NCBI GenBank assembly: GCA_946699065.1
Contig: CAMPDV010000208.1
Location: 124,001 to 188,000 of the forward strand
Direction: 5' to 3'
Origin: Loxodes magnus
Taxonomy: Eukaryota; Ciliophora; Karyorelictea; Loxodida; Loxodidae
Length of the DNA stretch: 64,000 bases
Each line of letters starts with the position of its first letter. Positions within the stretch are counted from its first letter, which is position 1. A program made the position numbers and the translations under genes. Under the pieces are notes generated by a model. That model was not told the origin of the DNA. It made no database searches and saw only the letters and a program-made list of their open reading frames with translations. Positions 33,289-45,067 of the stretch are shown here, in pieces.

Positions 33289-35137
33289 ATCATTTTCTTT
33301 ATATTATTTTGTTAAAAAAAATTTAATTTGTTTTTAATTTTTGCTTTTAGCTTTTATTAATAAAATTGTAATTCTTAAAGTCATTTATTCAATTTTTTTG
33401 TTTTTGATACTGCCTCTCTCAACTTGCTTCTCATAATATTTTATAAGATTTTTCTATTTAAAATTTTTGAATCTGATTTATTATAAAATATTAGATATCT
33501 TTTTTAATATAAGGAAAGAAAATTAAATTAAATAATTTTTATTCTATTTAGGTTTAATTTTTAATATGAAATTTCCATTTTAGAGATAATAAAAATTATT
33601 AGCAAATATTATAAACTTACTGTAAGCATAAATATTCTAAAACAACATATTTTTTAAAGAAAATAAATAATAATTTTTTAAAACTTTTATTTATTTAGTA
33701 ATTTAAGTAATATTTTAAAATTTATCATAGAGATGCTAAATTAACTACTTTTTTGAATTTAATTTAGATTATTCTCCCTTTGTATAGGATAATTATGATA
33801 TATTAAGGATCACATTAAACAAAATAGCAATAATAATCTTGAAAAATAATATTATTTGATTGAAATAATGATTTTAACATAATTAAAATTAAAATTAATT
33901 GATAATTTACTTTTAATAAGTTGAACAATATTTTCCATTTTTAATAAATTAACGCAAACATTTTTCGAGCCATATTAAGCATAATAAATAATAAATTTAT
34001 AAACTTTAATGTTAATAACTTTATTAGCCAAAAATTAGCATTCACTCAAATCTAGTTGAATAGATTAAAAATAATTAAATTTTACTCTAATTTTTTTAAT
34101 CTAAATTTGAATTAAAATAAACGCTAAAACTAACAAATTTCCTATTTTGCATTTATCACTCATTTATTAATTTCTGTGAATTATAGCCTTTATTTACATT
34201 ATAAAAAATTTTATATCTTTATAGCAATAATAAATTATAAATATCATATATTTTAAAAAATATTAATAGTCATTCATTGATTATTATTATTTTATATTTG
34301 ATTAATTATTGTACTTTTTATAATATTGATTTAGACTACATTGAAGTTGATTTTGATTAATAGCTTTTAATAATTCTTATTAATATTAATAGTTTTATAG
34401 TTTCTAATATTTATTTCAGATTATTTATTAATATAAAATTTAATAATTTTTTAAATATACAAAATTATATTTAGCTATTTATTTAACTATAGTTGATGAC
34501 AATAATTTTTAATTATCATTTCTAATAGCATAATTTGCAAAAGGAATTTTAACCTTATATAATCTAAACTAATATATAAACTTACATGGTGCGACATTAT
34601 TTTATCTACTCTATATAGCCTTTATATTTTTCTAATTAATTGTAATCTCATTTTAATTAATTTATATTAGCAATAAAATATTTAGATACCATTTTTTAGT
34701 TAATTAGAAAATTTAATTCTGTAAATTAAGTTCTCCTTAACTATTATATATGAAATAATATTGATAAAAAGCTTCGAAACAATTTTCACTCAAAATATTA
34801 GTTTTTATTCAACTAAATATGTAAAATTATAATATAAAATAAATATTACTCTTGCACATTTAGAAAGCATTATAAGAAGTTTATAATCTAAAATAAAGCA
34901 TCGATAAAATTTTTTAAGTATAAAGTTTAAACTTAAAGTCCATATGAAGAAAAAATTATTAATTTCTAATAAATAATATTCCTAAGGATCTTAAGGCGAT
35001 CCTAAAACCTATCCTAAGTTCATCCTTGAAATAAATATTATATGATATATATTAATAGTTATTTAATACAATTTTGATGATAATTCGCATCATAATAAAA
35101 AGGGTGATAATTTAGTAGCAAAAATTCTATTTACAAC
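33289..35137. other. AT-rich spacer
   Basis: About 1.8 kb of A/T-rich DNA with no supported feature. Confidence 0.5.
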
Positions 35138-35722
35138 ATGAAAAATGAAATACGTGTTTTCAGAGTTAGACCAAGGAAAAAAATGTAAGGAAATGCTTTC
35201 AATGTGGTAGCATTTGATATTTATATCGTTAATGCAATAAGTTTAGGTAGGTTCAACATTAATATTGGAAAAAGTAATATTGGCTTCAGCAGAACTACCT
35301 AGCAGAGTAAAGAGCTAGAACAAGATTTTAAAAAGCAAAGTTAAACAAAATGTATTGTAACCCGAATGGTTATGTATATAAAGTTAAGGTTTAAAACCCA
35401 TGAAACTACCCTCAAGGCAACAAATGTCCCTAGTTGCAAAGCTGGAAGGAAAACCAGTTTGATAAACCCATCCAAAAGTAGATAGGATGTAAAAAAGTCA
35501 GTTCAAGTTCTAATTGAAAACCTTTCTAACGTTTATTAACTTTATAACTTTATAAATATCTAAAATAATAATATAAAAATGATACTATTTAATTTTAAAT
35601 TGCTAAAAAGAATAATTTTTAATTAAAATATATATAAATAACTGTAAGTGTAATTTAATTTAAAGAAATATAAACTAATTAAATTAAAAAACTATTAGTA
35701 AAAGCATAAATAAAATAGATGA
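35138..35722 (+). CDS. unknown gene running into the duplicated block
   Basis: The ATG at 35138 begins MKNEIRVFRVRPRKKMQGN, then FNVVAFDIYIVNAISLGRFN, and later CKAGRKTSLINPSKSRQD, with Cys, Pro, Gly and Thr well represented, so coding up to about 35540 looks real. The frame then crosses the left border of the 2.1 kb duplicated block (35544) and ends at TGA 35720-35722, so the last 60 residues come from repeat DNA. This parallels 6151-6508, where another gene is cut at the same border. No TGA lies within the unique part. The function is unknown. It is probably a 3'-truncated gene. Confidence 0.5.
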
Positions 35723-37680
35723 TATAAATTAAAAATATTTAAACTAAAAAATAAATTAGTATTGTTATTAAAATTAAATGTAACTATACATATTTAAATA
35801 AAAATATCAACTATATTTATATATGTATAAGAATGATATTTAAAAGTAGGTTCTAATATTAAAATAATGAAGCATTAATTTGGTTATAATTTGATCTATG
35901 ATTATAATTTGGAGGTATTAATAAAATGAGTTGATATAATATTTGAAATTAGTATGTTTTTTAGAATTGATGACTATTTGATATGGAAAAAATGTATAAA
36001 ATAAATGGTTTGATTTAAGTGTAATAATATATTTGAATAATGATGAATTAGATGTAATTTGGATATAATTTGAGTATATTATAATTTGATAATTTGATTA
36101 TTATTATATGATTATTTGGATTGATTAAAAAATAGTAGATATAAGTTAAAATAGTATATTTACTTAAAATAATTAATTTGATATAGTGTTGTAAATATCT
36201 GATATTTATATTTATTTAATTAAAAGTTTAATAATTTATTCTAATTTAAAATATATTTAAATATCAATAATATTGTTCCTTTTTACTTACTTCAATTTAT
36301 ACTCTAAATAATATTATATAATTTAAATAAAACTTATCTGTAACCAAAATTTATAATTATATAAGTTTTAAACTTAAGAGTATATAATGGTTTAATTTAT
36401 TTAATTAGATATAAATTAAGAAATTAAATATTTTAACTAATTTAAATTAGTTTATTTTTTAATTCCTTTTATATTCAAATAAACCTATTATTATCAAAAA
36501 ATCTAATCATATTCAGATAATACAATTAGCATCAACAAAATTACTTTATATTAATGTATAAATAGATAGCTTAATGTTACCATTTATGTTTATCAACATA
36601 TTCAAATTTCTTATCAACTAATTTCTTTCTAACTATAAAACAGAGCTAATTTTAATCTTTATTGTAATCAATATAGAATCTTTATGTGCACGTAATAACT
36701 TTTATTTTAGGGAAATTATAAACAATTTTATATACTGCTTAGGAAATATTATTGCTAATAACACTTCATATCAATGATATTTAAATTATAATTAAATTAT
36801 CGTAATATCCACCAAGAAATTCATTAAACTATCAAGAAGTTTATCTATCTATTAAAAAAGAAGCTTCTTAATAATATATTATATAACTTTAGAGCACTCA
36901 ATATAGTAGTAATCATAATATTTTCACTTATAAATTTTCTTTTTTGTGAGCATTTATATAACTTCATTGTTCATGCTCTTTTTAAAATACTCGTCTTTAC
37001 TTTTTCTTAAGTAAAAAAGATATAAGTAAAATGAATTTAAATAGCTATTTAGACAAAAGCAACATTTAATATGTTTTAGATAAAATATTTTCTAACTTTA
37101 ATCTTTGTTAATCCAATAAAGAATTATTTTATCACTAAAACTTACTTTTACCTTTAATTATTAAAGTAATATAATAGCTATAAATATTTATATCTATATG
37201 TATTATTAGATTCTTTTTGCTTATTTTTAGTATTATTTAGATAATAAACTTTTTAAGATAATAATTTAGCTAACTGTTTATTAGATCACTTTTTTATAAA
37301 TTTTTATTATTTAAATAATTCTTTTAAACTATAATATAATAACTAAATCATAAGTAGATAGCATCAACTTTAAAACTCAAATATTTTTATTTTATACTAA
37401 ATTAAAACATACTTTCAAATTCATTATGCACATCATTATGTGCATCATTACTTAATATTAATATGTCTCTACTAATTACACAATATTTAATTATATCAAA
37501 TATATTTATATCAACCCTTACAATCAACACCATCACTGTCTAACTATCAGACTAACATTAAATCAACTTACAATATATAACATTCTAAAAATATTACTAC
37601 ATAATCATTACTTCTTATTATACCTAAATCATTAAAACTTATAAAATATAATAATATAATATTTATTATTAAAAAATACT
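35544..37680. repeat. 2.1 kb duplicated block, copy 2
   Basis: Nearly identical to 6509-8640, including the C-depleted tract (here about 35850-36180). Identity is close to complete from about 35870 to 37660 and then drops sharply on entering the kelch half of the adjacent gene. The flanking genes at the left border differ, so the block was duplicated as a unit. Confidence 0.9.
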
Positions 37681-37706
37681 TTAAATTTATTATATTTTAT
37701 TTAACT

Positions 37707-39077
37707 TCATTCATCACTTAATCTTAAAGTCTTATAACCCAAGTTTACTATATCGACTCTCAATAATAAAATATTAGAGTTGTCAGGAATAAAAGAATAA
37801 GCAAATCTATCTCTTGTTTTAAATGCTGATAAATTACAAGAATTATGTTTAAATTCTATTTATTATCATTATTGATTGTTTCTTTTATATATCTTTCTTA
37901 AATTTTCTTTATTTCTTAGATTTCTAAATCCTCCAACTATAATTAGAGGCTCAAGTAATACTAAAGGATAAAAAGCAGCTACAGGAAGATTTAAATTACA
38001 TTTATTTCATATATCGCTCTATATATTATATTTTCAAATGTCATTTAAAATTTATCCATTTTAGTTTATTCCTCCAAACGAATAAATATTTTATTCTACT
38101 TTATCTGCTACTAATGTCTAGTTTATTATTCCAAAAGTAAACTAAGAACATTATTATCATTTACTCTAACTTCATACTTTTAATTTTTCTACTGTTCTTA
38201 AAGGTTTACTTTAATCAAAAATTCCTCCTACTACATAAATATAATCTTAAGCTGCTACTATTCCAAATTAAAATCTTCCTTAGTTAAGACTTGATAGTTT
38301 TCTACTATTTCCTTAAAAGTCTAATTATCAAGTATCTTTTAATCCTTATTCATTTATTTCTCCTCCAACTAAATATAATTTATTTCTATATTCAATACTT
38401 CTACTAAAACTAGGAACCTAAGTATTTATTTAAACTTTTTAAATTTATTCTGTTTCTATATTAAATAATCGAAGAATATAAGTATCCCATTAAAAGAAAT
38501 GAATATATTTACTTTCCTTTATATTCTACTCAGCTTAAATTATTTATTTTTATTCTTGCTATATATTTCTCTAATCAATCATGTTAAGTTTTATCTGCTA
38601 ATATATTTATTTTATTGTATTTGAGGAATATTTTTAGGTGATAGAGACAAAGGCTTACAGATGGACATTATATTTCTAGTCATTCTTTAGTTTCTATTAT
38701 TTTAGTAATGTAATATGTTATGAAGGTATTAAATTCAAATATTAGTAGCTAACTCTTTGCTATATCTAAGTAATTTTATTTTACTTCTAATCTATTTACT
38801 TCTTAATTTAATTTAATTTCTATTAGCATTACTTTCTAATATTAATCTACTCCTATTATTATTGTAATATCTCTACCCATTCATCATTTATAGGTAAATC
38901 TTCAAATCTAAAGTGAAATACCTTATAACAAATGCAGCAGCTGATTTGATTCTATAAATAGTACTAAGTCTTTAAGCATAAGCTACAGAAAGTATGAGAA
39001 CAAGGTAAGACAGTAGGAATAGCGTTAGTTAGGTTAAAAGGATAAGAGCAGTATTAGCATAGGTAGATGACTTACAT
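37707..39077 (-). CDS. RING/coiled-coil/kelch protein, copy 2 (array edge)
   Basis: ATG at 39077, 456 codons to TGA 37707-37709, with the same domain order as copy 1: RING (CQYC, CSHTFCSLC, CCIC), coiled coil, kelch repeats. The kelch half differs from both copy 1 and the array genes at many positions (for example SFGG-INQNGQ against MNQNEQ and MNQNAQ), while the RING half is essentially identical to them. In-frame TGA again sits on the kelch Trp positions, plus one extra (KVWSQS). A one-base deletion just before the end changes the last residues (TLRLSDE instead of TLRIK), which suggests that the end of the kelch domain is tolerant. The tandem array begins inside this gene at about 38805, so it is a mosaic of a unique kelch half and an array-type RING half. 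Confidence 0.87.
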
Positions 39078-39534
39078 TTTATTATAAAGTTAATAAATGT
39101 AAAAGCTAAAAGTGTAAATATAACAGTTTAGATTAGATTATTACTATTACTATGATAAACTAGCTTATTAATATTACCTCTAATACTAATGTAACTAATC
39201 TATTTATAATTTATTACTTACTTTAAATATTATAATACATTACCTTATATTCTCTTTTTATCTATTTTATATATAACTAATATTAAATAGAAATTATAAA
39301 GATTCTTTAATAAAAAGATAAATTAAAAAATTATTACAAATAAATAATCTGATATTAAGACAAAATTAAAATCCTTAGATAACTTATTTAATCACTAAAG
39401 ATATATAAAAGTAAATGTATTATATCAATAATTTAAGAATTGTAATATATTAACTAATTAAATTAAAAATATAATATATTTAATTTGATAATTAATATTA
39501 GAATATTTAAAAATAAAGTAAATAGATGTAAAAT

Positions 39535-39790
39535 AAGTTTAAGTATATATAGATAGTATATTAAATGTTTATAGTATTTTTGGAATTAGTAATTTGGATA
39601 TTTGATATGTTATTGATATGTTGATAATCTAGTGTATAATAGTGTTAGTTGAACTAGTTATTTTGTAATGTAAATAGTGATTTAATTTTGATAATATTAT
39701 TTAATTTAAATAATAATTTGAGATATTTAATTAGGAAAATTTAGTTTTTATATATTAAAACTATTTACATATTTTTTTATTTAATATTCT
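39535..39790 (+). other. T/G-rich, C-depleted tract in array unit 1
   Basis: About 250 nt with TTTGG, TTGATATG and GTTAGTTGAA-type words and hardly any C on the plus strand, between the RING-kelch promoter side and the RNA-like element. It is repeated in every unit at the array spacing and ends at TTAATATTCTCTTTTTGG, a segment also found near 11230. Confidence 0.6.
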
Positions 39791-40367
39791 CTTTTTGGTA
39801 AATATTGTTTATAACTATGAGAATAATCTATGAATGTTGATCTACAATAATAAAATAGGAAAGATTAATAATTTAAATAAATTAATTGTATATTTTAATC
39901 TAATTAAAGGAAATGTATCTTCATTGTAAAAACTTTTATCAAATTTAAACTGTTATTTAAATAGAATAAGATACAGAAAATAAATTAAAGATGTTAAATT
40001 AAAACTATGCTAATCAATAAAATCCTAAAAATCTAATATCAAACTAAATAAGTTAAGGATAACAATAAATAATCCAAAATTAAGATATTATTCAGTTCAA
40101 ATCAAATTTACCACTCAATCCATTTTGTAAATTATTTATAAAATTTAATAAATTTATGTTAAAATGTAACATTTTTAATTTTTTACAATCATTTAATTTA
40201 ATGATACAAAAATAATTAATTTTAATATTTCTTTATTAAATCTTTCGCTTTATAAAAATATAATTCAAAAATATTAATCAAATTATATATTATAATTAAG
40301 CCAAATAATAATCCTTACTACTTATTAGTTTTATATTTTCAAACTATTATGTATAAATCAATAGATG

Positions 40368-40661
40368 CCAATTCTCCAACTCAAACTAACTTGAACTCTG
40401 GTACCAGCAAGTATCCATAGGTGAAGAACCAATCAAAAATCTTGTTAGGAGCCAAGAGAAGAGAAGACAAGATCGAAGAGGCATCAAGTAGTATTAATGA
40501 TGAAAGATGTAGATACTAAGGTCTTGGAGAAGCATTCCGATAGCGGCCCTATAATAAACTCACAAGGGAATGCTAGCACTGTGGAAGACTTCAGCAAGGA
40601 ATTTTATTAACTTTAAAAATCTTTATCAAAGAGCTGCGCCCGCCTGAGGTGCTATGCGCTC
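40368..40661 (+). ncRNA. structured RNA-like element, array unit 1
   Basis: This family member carries GAAGAACC, AATCTTGTTAGGA, AATGATGAAAGATG, GCATTCCGATAGCGGCCC and GGGAATGC. GCATTCC pairs with GGAATGC, AGGTCTT with AAGACTT, and the element ends in a GC-rich hairpin (GAGCTGCGC ... GCGCTC). Against the unit-2 copy I count eight substitutions in about 290 nt, far more than in the surrounding unit DNA. It lies 1.3 kb upstream of the divergent RING-kelch start at 39077. No polymerase III boxes or T-run were recognised. Confidence 0.62.
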
Positions 40662-41513
40662 AATAATCGTATTAATTTATAAACTTTTTAATAAATATTT
40701 AATGCTTTATTTATAAATATTACTAATCTATTTATAGAGTTAAGATATCTTCTATATGTAAAATAACTTAACAACATTGCCTAAAAATTTACTAGAGTAG
40801 TGCTAGTTTTTTGCAAGTTAATTTAAAACCTTCAAATAATATATTGAGTATAAAAGACATAAATAACATTAACTTTAAATATCTAAAAATAACATAAAAA
40901 TGATATAGTTTAATTTTAAATTATTAATAGATGTAATTTTTAGTTAAATTATATACATAAAAAATGCCTGTAAGTAGAATTAATTTTAAATATATATCAA
41001 CTATTTTAATTGAATATATAATTTGAAAAAGCTTAAATAAAGCTAATGAAATAAATAAAAAGAAATGTTTTAAATTAAAGTATTAAGTAAATATTGATTG
41101 AATATTTATTAAAATAAATCAAATTATACATGCTTAAATTATAAATTATTAATAAAATTAATTTTACTAATAGATTAATTTAAAATGTAAACTTATATAT
41201 GTATATTTAAGATATTTCAAAAGTTATTTAATTATAAAAATAAATAAATACTACAATTTTAAATTTTTTTATTTATTATAAATTTTATTATTTTCTAGCT
41301 TTTAATAAATATAATTATAAACATAATTTTTTAATATTTTAGAAAAATAATTTAGATACTTAATTCAAATTTTATATTATTGATATTATATATTTCTAAA
41401 TCCAGAAAGAAAAGGGAAATCTATAAATTAAATTAGTACTTTCATTTACATGTTTTATATAAAAGGATAAAGGATAAAATTAAGTTTATAGTCTTAGAAA
41501 AGAGCTCCAGGGT

Positions 41514-42319
41514 TCACTTATTTTTGTTCCTGCTCTTTCTTGAACTAAAGGACTGCGTAGGACTACATTAGTCCACCATCCTTGTCTCTCCCTCATCCAC
41601 TAATTATCGTTATAGTTTCTTCTTCCATTTTTATAAACATCGTTGTTTCTTGAGTTGTAGAATTTCTTTCTGTATACTTATCCTGTTCTTGTTGGTCATA
41701 TTCTGAAAAGTTAGTCTAATATTTATTACTTGTTAATTTTTTCAATTTCTTGTTTCTTCCAGCATTTTTTCCAGCAATGATTTTTCTAGCATAAATAGCA
41801 CCGAATCTTTTTGCGATAATAATTGATCTTATTTATTTCTTATTATTAGAATTCCGATTCGATTTCCATTTGGATATTTGATTATTAATCTTATTAATCT
41901 TATAATTTTTTAATTATTACTTGCTATTATTCTTGTTTTTCTTAAAGTTGCTTTATTTGATATTCAATTTAAGAAAAATGAAATTGGAACATTTGAGGGA
42001 CTTCGTTAAATTATTTATCAATTTATTCCAATTTAATTACTATTTACGATTAGATTTTATTTAATGATTCATCTATGGATGGGAATCATAGGTTTAATTA
42101 TTCCATTAATTTTTCTAGTAAGTTTTCTAAATTTTCTATTTTTTATCTTTGCTTTTTCAAGTCGTATTGGATATTTGATATCCTTTGCTGAACTGATTAT
42201 GCAAAGGATTCCTTAGATTATTAATCTTTATCTTATTAAGACTATTCTTCAATTAAATTAGGTTATTCTTATTTTTTCAAGTATTCGTTAATAGAGGTCT
42301 ATTATTTCTTAGGTGCCAT
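41514..42319 (-). CDS. Q-rich coiled-coil protein with zinc-knuckle-like motif, unit 1
   Basis: The ATG at 42319 begins MAPKKQQTSINEYLKKQEQP, then an Gln-rich coiled coil (ENLENLLEKLMEQLNLWFPS, DKQFNEVPQMFQFHFSQIEY, IKQLQEKQEQQQVIIKK) and at about residues 180-195 CYLCQKNHCWKKC, a C-x2-C-x3-H-x4-C pattern close to a zinc knuckle. After it, a GT...AG segment of 14 nt (41717-41730 region) would join to a basic tail (IQKEILQLKKQRCLQKWKKK, then CSPTQSFSSRKSRNKNK) ending at TGA 41514-41516. Without splicing the knuckle frame continues with a TGA. A relative lies at 27093. Zinc knuckles bind nucleic acid in Gag-like and other proteins; that role is only a guess here. Confidence 0.5.
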
Positions 42320-42807
42320 TTTATATATATATAATAAATATTTGAATCATACTTAATTAAATAACTTATACTTTATTTTAAACATACTTTTAGTATATTA
42401 TTATTTTTAATCTTATAGATTTTTTATTTAGAATCTTATAATATTATCATTAATATATATTTAATATAAAATGCTACCTAAGAAATAGCAGATCTCTCTC
42501 AATAAATACCTTTAAAATAAGAATAAAGATCTTATTTAATTGATTAATTACCTTAATAAGATAAAGAAAAATGATTTCAGAAATATTTTTTACAATCAAT
42601 TCAGTAAAGGATATTAAATATATAATATGAATTGAGTACAATAGATTCTAAAAATATTTTCCCATTATTTTCTATAATTCTTTTTTCTTTAAGTCTAAAT
42701 TGAAAGCAATTCCGTACTTTATGTCAAGGTCCTTGCAAAATCAGTATGTCATAATTTTCCGATAGGGAATAAAAGTTGTTGTAGTTTGCTGTTCGACATC
42801 AATTGGA

Positions 42808-42957
42808 TCATTCATCGATATTTTTTAGAGGAACATGATTTCTAAAAACTCTGGGAATTGGTTGAATTTGTTTCTTGTTCTTCTATTCTGGTATTTCCTG
42901 ACTATTTATTTTCTAATTACATAGCTTGGAGTTCTTAAACTATTTTTTACTAAACAT
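42808..42957 (-). CDS. possible short ORF, 22-bp indel nearby
   Basis: A minus-strand ATG at 42957 gives MFSKKQFKNSKLCNQKINSQ, then IPRVFRNHVPLKNIDE and a TGA at 42808-42810 (49 codons). If TGA is read as Trp the frame continues through a second TGA into TANYNNFYSLSENYDIL. In units 3 and 4 a 22-bp deletion (unit-1 equivalent about 42760-42781) falls in that extension and would shift it, which favours termination at the first TGA or a non-coding extension. Copies recur at the array spacing. The function is unknown. Confidence 0.3.
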
Positions 42958-43046
42958 AACTTAATTGATTGCAGCTTTTTTAGAAGTGACTTTTTGCAAT
43001 AAATTTTCCAATTTTCAAAGTATATATAAGTTATAATAGAAATCTA

Positions 43047-43330
43047 ATGAAGATACATAAGCAATGGAAAATTAAAGATGGATGAAGATTCAAAGAAATA
43101 TTTAATAAATTAACTTTGAAGATATTGCAAGAGGATATTTTAAGATAAATAGACTCAATTTTAGTAATTTAGTAAATTTTTGATCTTATGGAAGAAGATT
43201 ATGAAGAAGTTAATTAATTATAATTTTAATTTATTGAATTGGAATCGTATGCAAGATGTTAGAGACATTAATTTAACTAATAAAAACTATGTAGACCTTT
43301 TAAAAGATAATTCCCTTAAATTATAATTAT
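43047..43330 (+). CDS. possible small coding region
   Basis: A plus-strand ATG at 43047 reads MKIHKQWKIKDGWRFKEIF (the second W is TGA), then ILQEDILRQIDSILVIQQIF and DLMEEDYEEVNQLQFQFIEL. The helical composition is coding-like, but two other frames are also open. It is repeated in each array unit at the same spacing (49037, 55004, 60973 by offset). The rest of 43331-43702 is A/T-rich. Confidence 0.3.
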
Positions 43331-43702
43331 TATAATTTCATACTTTTTAAGTTGCTAAATAAATAAATATTATATAACATTTTTATTTTATATAATATTT
43401 TATTTCTTTCCTAACTCATTACTTTACATTGCAATAAACCAAAATTTGGGTACTTAGTCTAAAGTTATAGGTTAAAGTTTTCATATCAATACTGCTTAAA
43501 TATTTATTTTTAATAAGAAATTATTATTTCATTCTTTGTAATTCAATAAAATAAAGTTATATATAAGATATTATTAATTATCAAATTATTAACTACAAAA
43601 TACTTAATTACTAAATTATTAAATCATTAATATTTAAAATATAATATAATATTTATTTTTAAAAATACTTTAAATTAATTATATTTTATTTAACTTCATT
43701 CA

Positions 43703-45067
43703 TCACTTTATTCTTAAAGTCCTGTAATCCAAGTTCACTATATCCACTCTCAACAATAAAATATTAGAGTTATCAGGAATAAAAGAATAAGCAAATCTAT
43801 CTCTTGTTTTAAATGCTGATAAATTATAAGAATTATGTTTAAATTCTATTTATTATCATTATTGATTGCTTCTTTTATATATCTTTCTTTAAAATTCTTT
43901 ATTTCTTTGATTTTTTACTCCTCCAACTATAGTTAGAGGCTCAAGTAATACTAAAGGATAATAAGCAGCTTCAGGAAGATTAAAATGACATTTATTTCAT
44001 ATATCATTCTATATATTATATTTTCATACGTCATTTAAAATTTATGCATTTTAGTTCATTCCTCCAAAAGAATAAATATTTTATTCACTTTTATCTACTA
44101 CTAATGTCTAATTTATTATTTCAAAAGGAAACTATGAACAGTATTATCATTTGTTCTAACTTCCTATTTTTAATTTTTCTACTGTTCTTAAAAATTTACT
44201 TTAATCAAAAATTCCTCCTACTACATAAATATAATCTTAAGCTGATGCTAATCCAAATCCAAATCTTCCTTAGTTAAGACCAGTTAGTATTTTACTATTT
44301 CCTTACAAGTCAAATTATCAAGTATCTTTTATTCCTTATCCATTTATTTATCCTCCAACTAAATATATCTTGTTTCTATATTCAATACTTCTACTAAAAC
44401 TAGGAACTTAAGTATTTAATTTAACTTTTTAAATTTATTCTGTTTCTATATTAAATAATCGAAGATCTTAAGTATCCCAATCAAAGAAATGAATATATTT
44501 TGTTTCTTTTATATTCTACTCAGCTTAAATTATTTATTTTTATTCTTGCTGTATATTTCTCTAATCAACTATTTTAAGTTTTATCTGTTAATATATTTAT
44601 TTGATTGTATTTTAGGAGTATTATTTAATGACAGAAATTAAGGCTTATAGATGGACATTATATTGCTTATTATTCTTTAGTTCCTATTATGATAGCATTT
44701 TAATATGTTATGAGGAATTGCAATTTATAAACTAGTAGCTAACTATTTGTTACATCTAAGTAATTTTCTTTTGCTTCTAATCTATTTACTTCTTCATTTA
44801 ATTTAATTTCTATTAGCATTACTTTCTAATATTAATCTACTCCTATTATTATTGTAATATCTCTACCCATTCATCATTTATAGGTAAATCTTCAAATCTA
44901 AAGTGAAATACCTTATAACAAATGCAGCAGCTGATTTGATTCTATAAATAGTACTAAGTCTTTAAGCATAAGCTACAGAAAGTATGAGAACAAGGTAAGA
45001 CAGTAGGAATAGCGTTAGTTAGGTTAAAAGGATAAGAGCAGTATTAGCATAGGTAGATGACTTACAT
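43703..45067 (-). CDS. RING/coiled-coil/kelch protein, array copy 1
   Basis: 454 codons from ATG 45067 to a tandem TGA TGA (first TGA 43703-43705). RING finger with CQYC, PCSHTFCSLC and SCCIC; coiled coil rich in TAA/TAG (Gln) and Lys; kelch repeats with FFDWD, IYLVGGQ, IYVVGGI, IYSFGGM and TIVGGV strands. TGA encodes the kelch Trp in DTW-QFDL, NKW-QYC, NDVW-KYNI, NDIW-NKC and QQW-QQI, whereas TGG is used in NDEW and FDWD. The inferred role is an E3 ubiquitin ligase with kelch-mediated substrate binding. The 77-codon standard-code ORF on the plus strand at 44044-44277 is antisense to the kelch repeats and not a gene. Confidence 0.9.

Noticed and set aside
40368..40661. RNA-like element as C/D snoRNA, hammerhead ribozyme, SRP RNA or group I intron
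   Set aside because: The TGATGA box has no conserved partner CTGA across copies, no hammerhead core is shared by all copies, and no SRP helix 8 or group I P/Q/R/S elements were found.
44044..44277. 77-codon standard-code ORF repeated in all array units (also 50034, 56001, 61970)
   Set aside because: It is antisense to the kelch repeats of the RING-kelch gene and is not open in the diverged copies; it reflects the complement of kelch codons.
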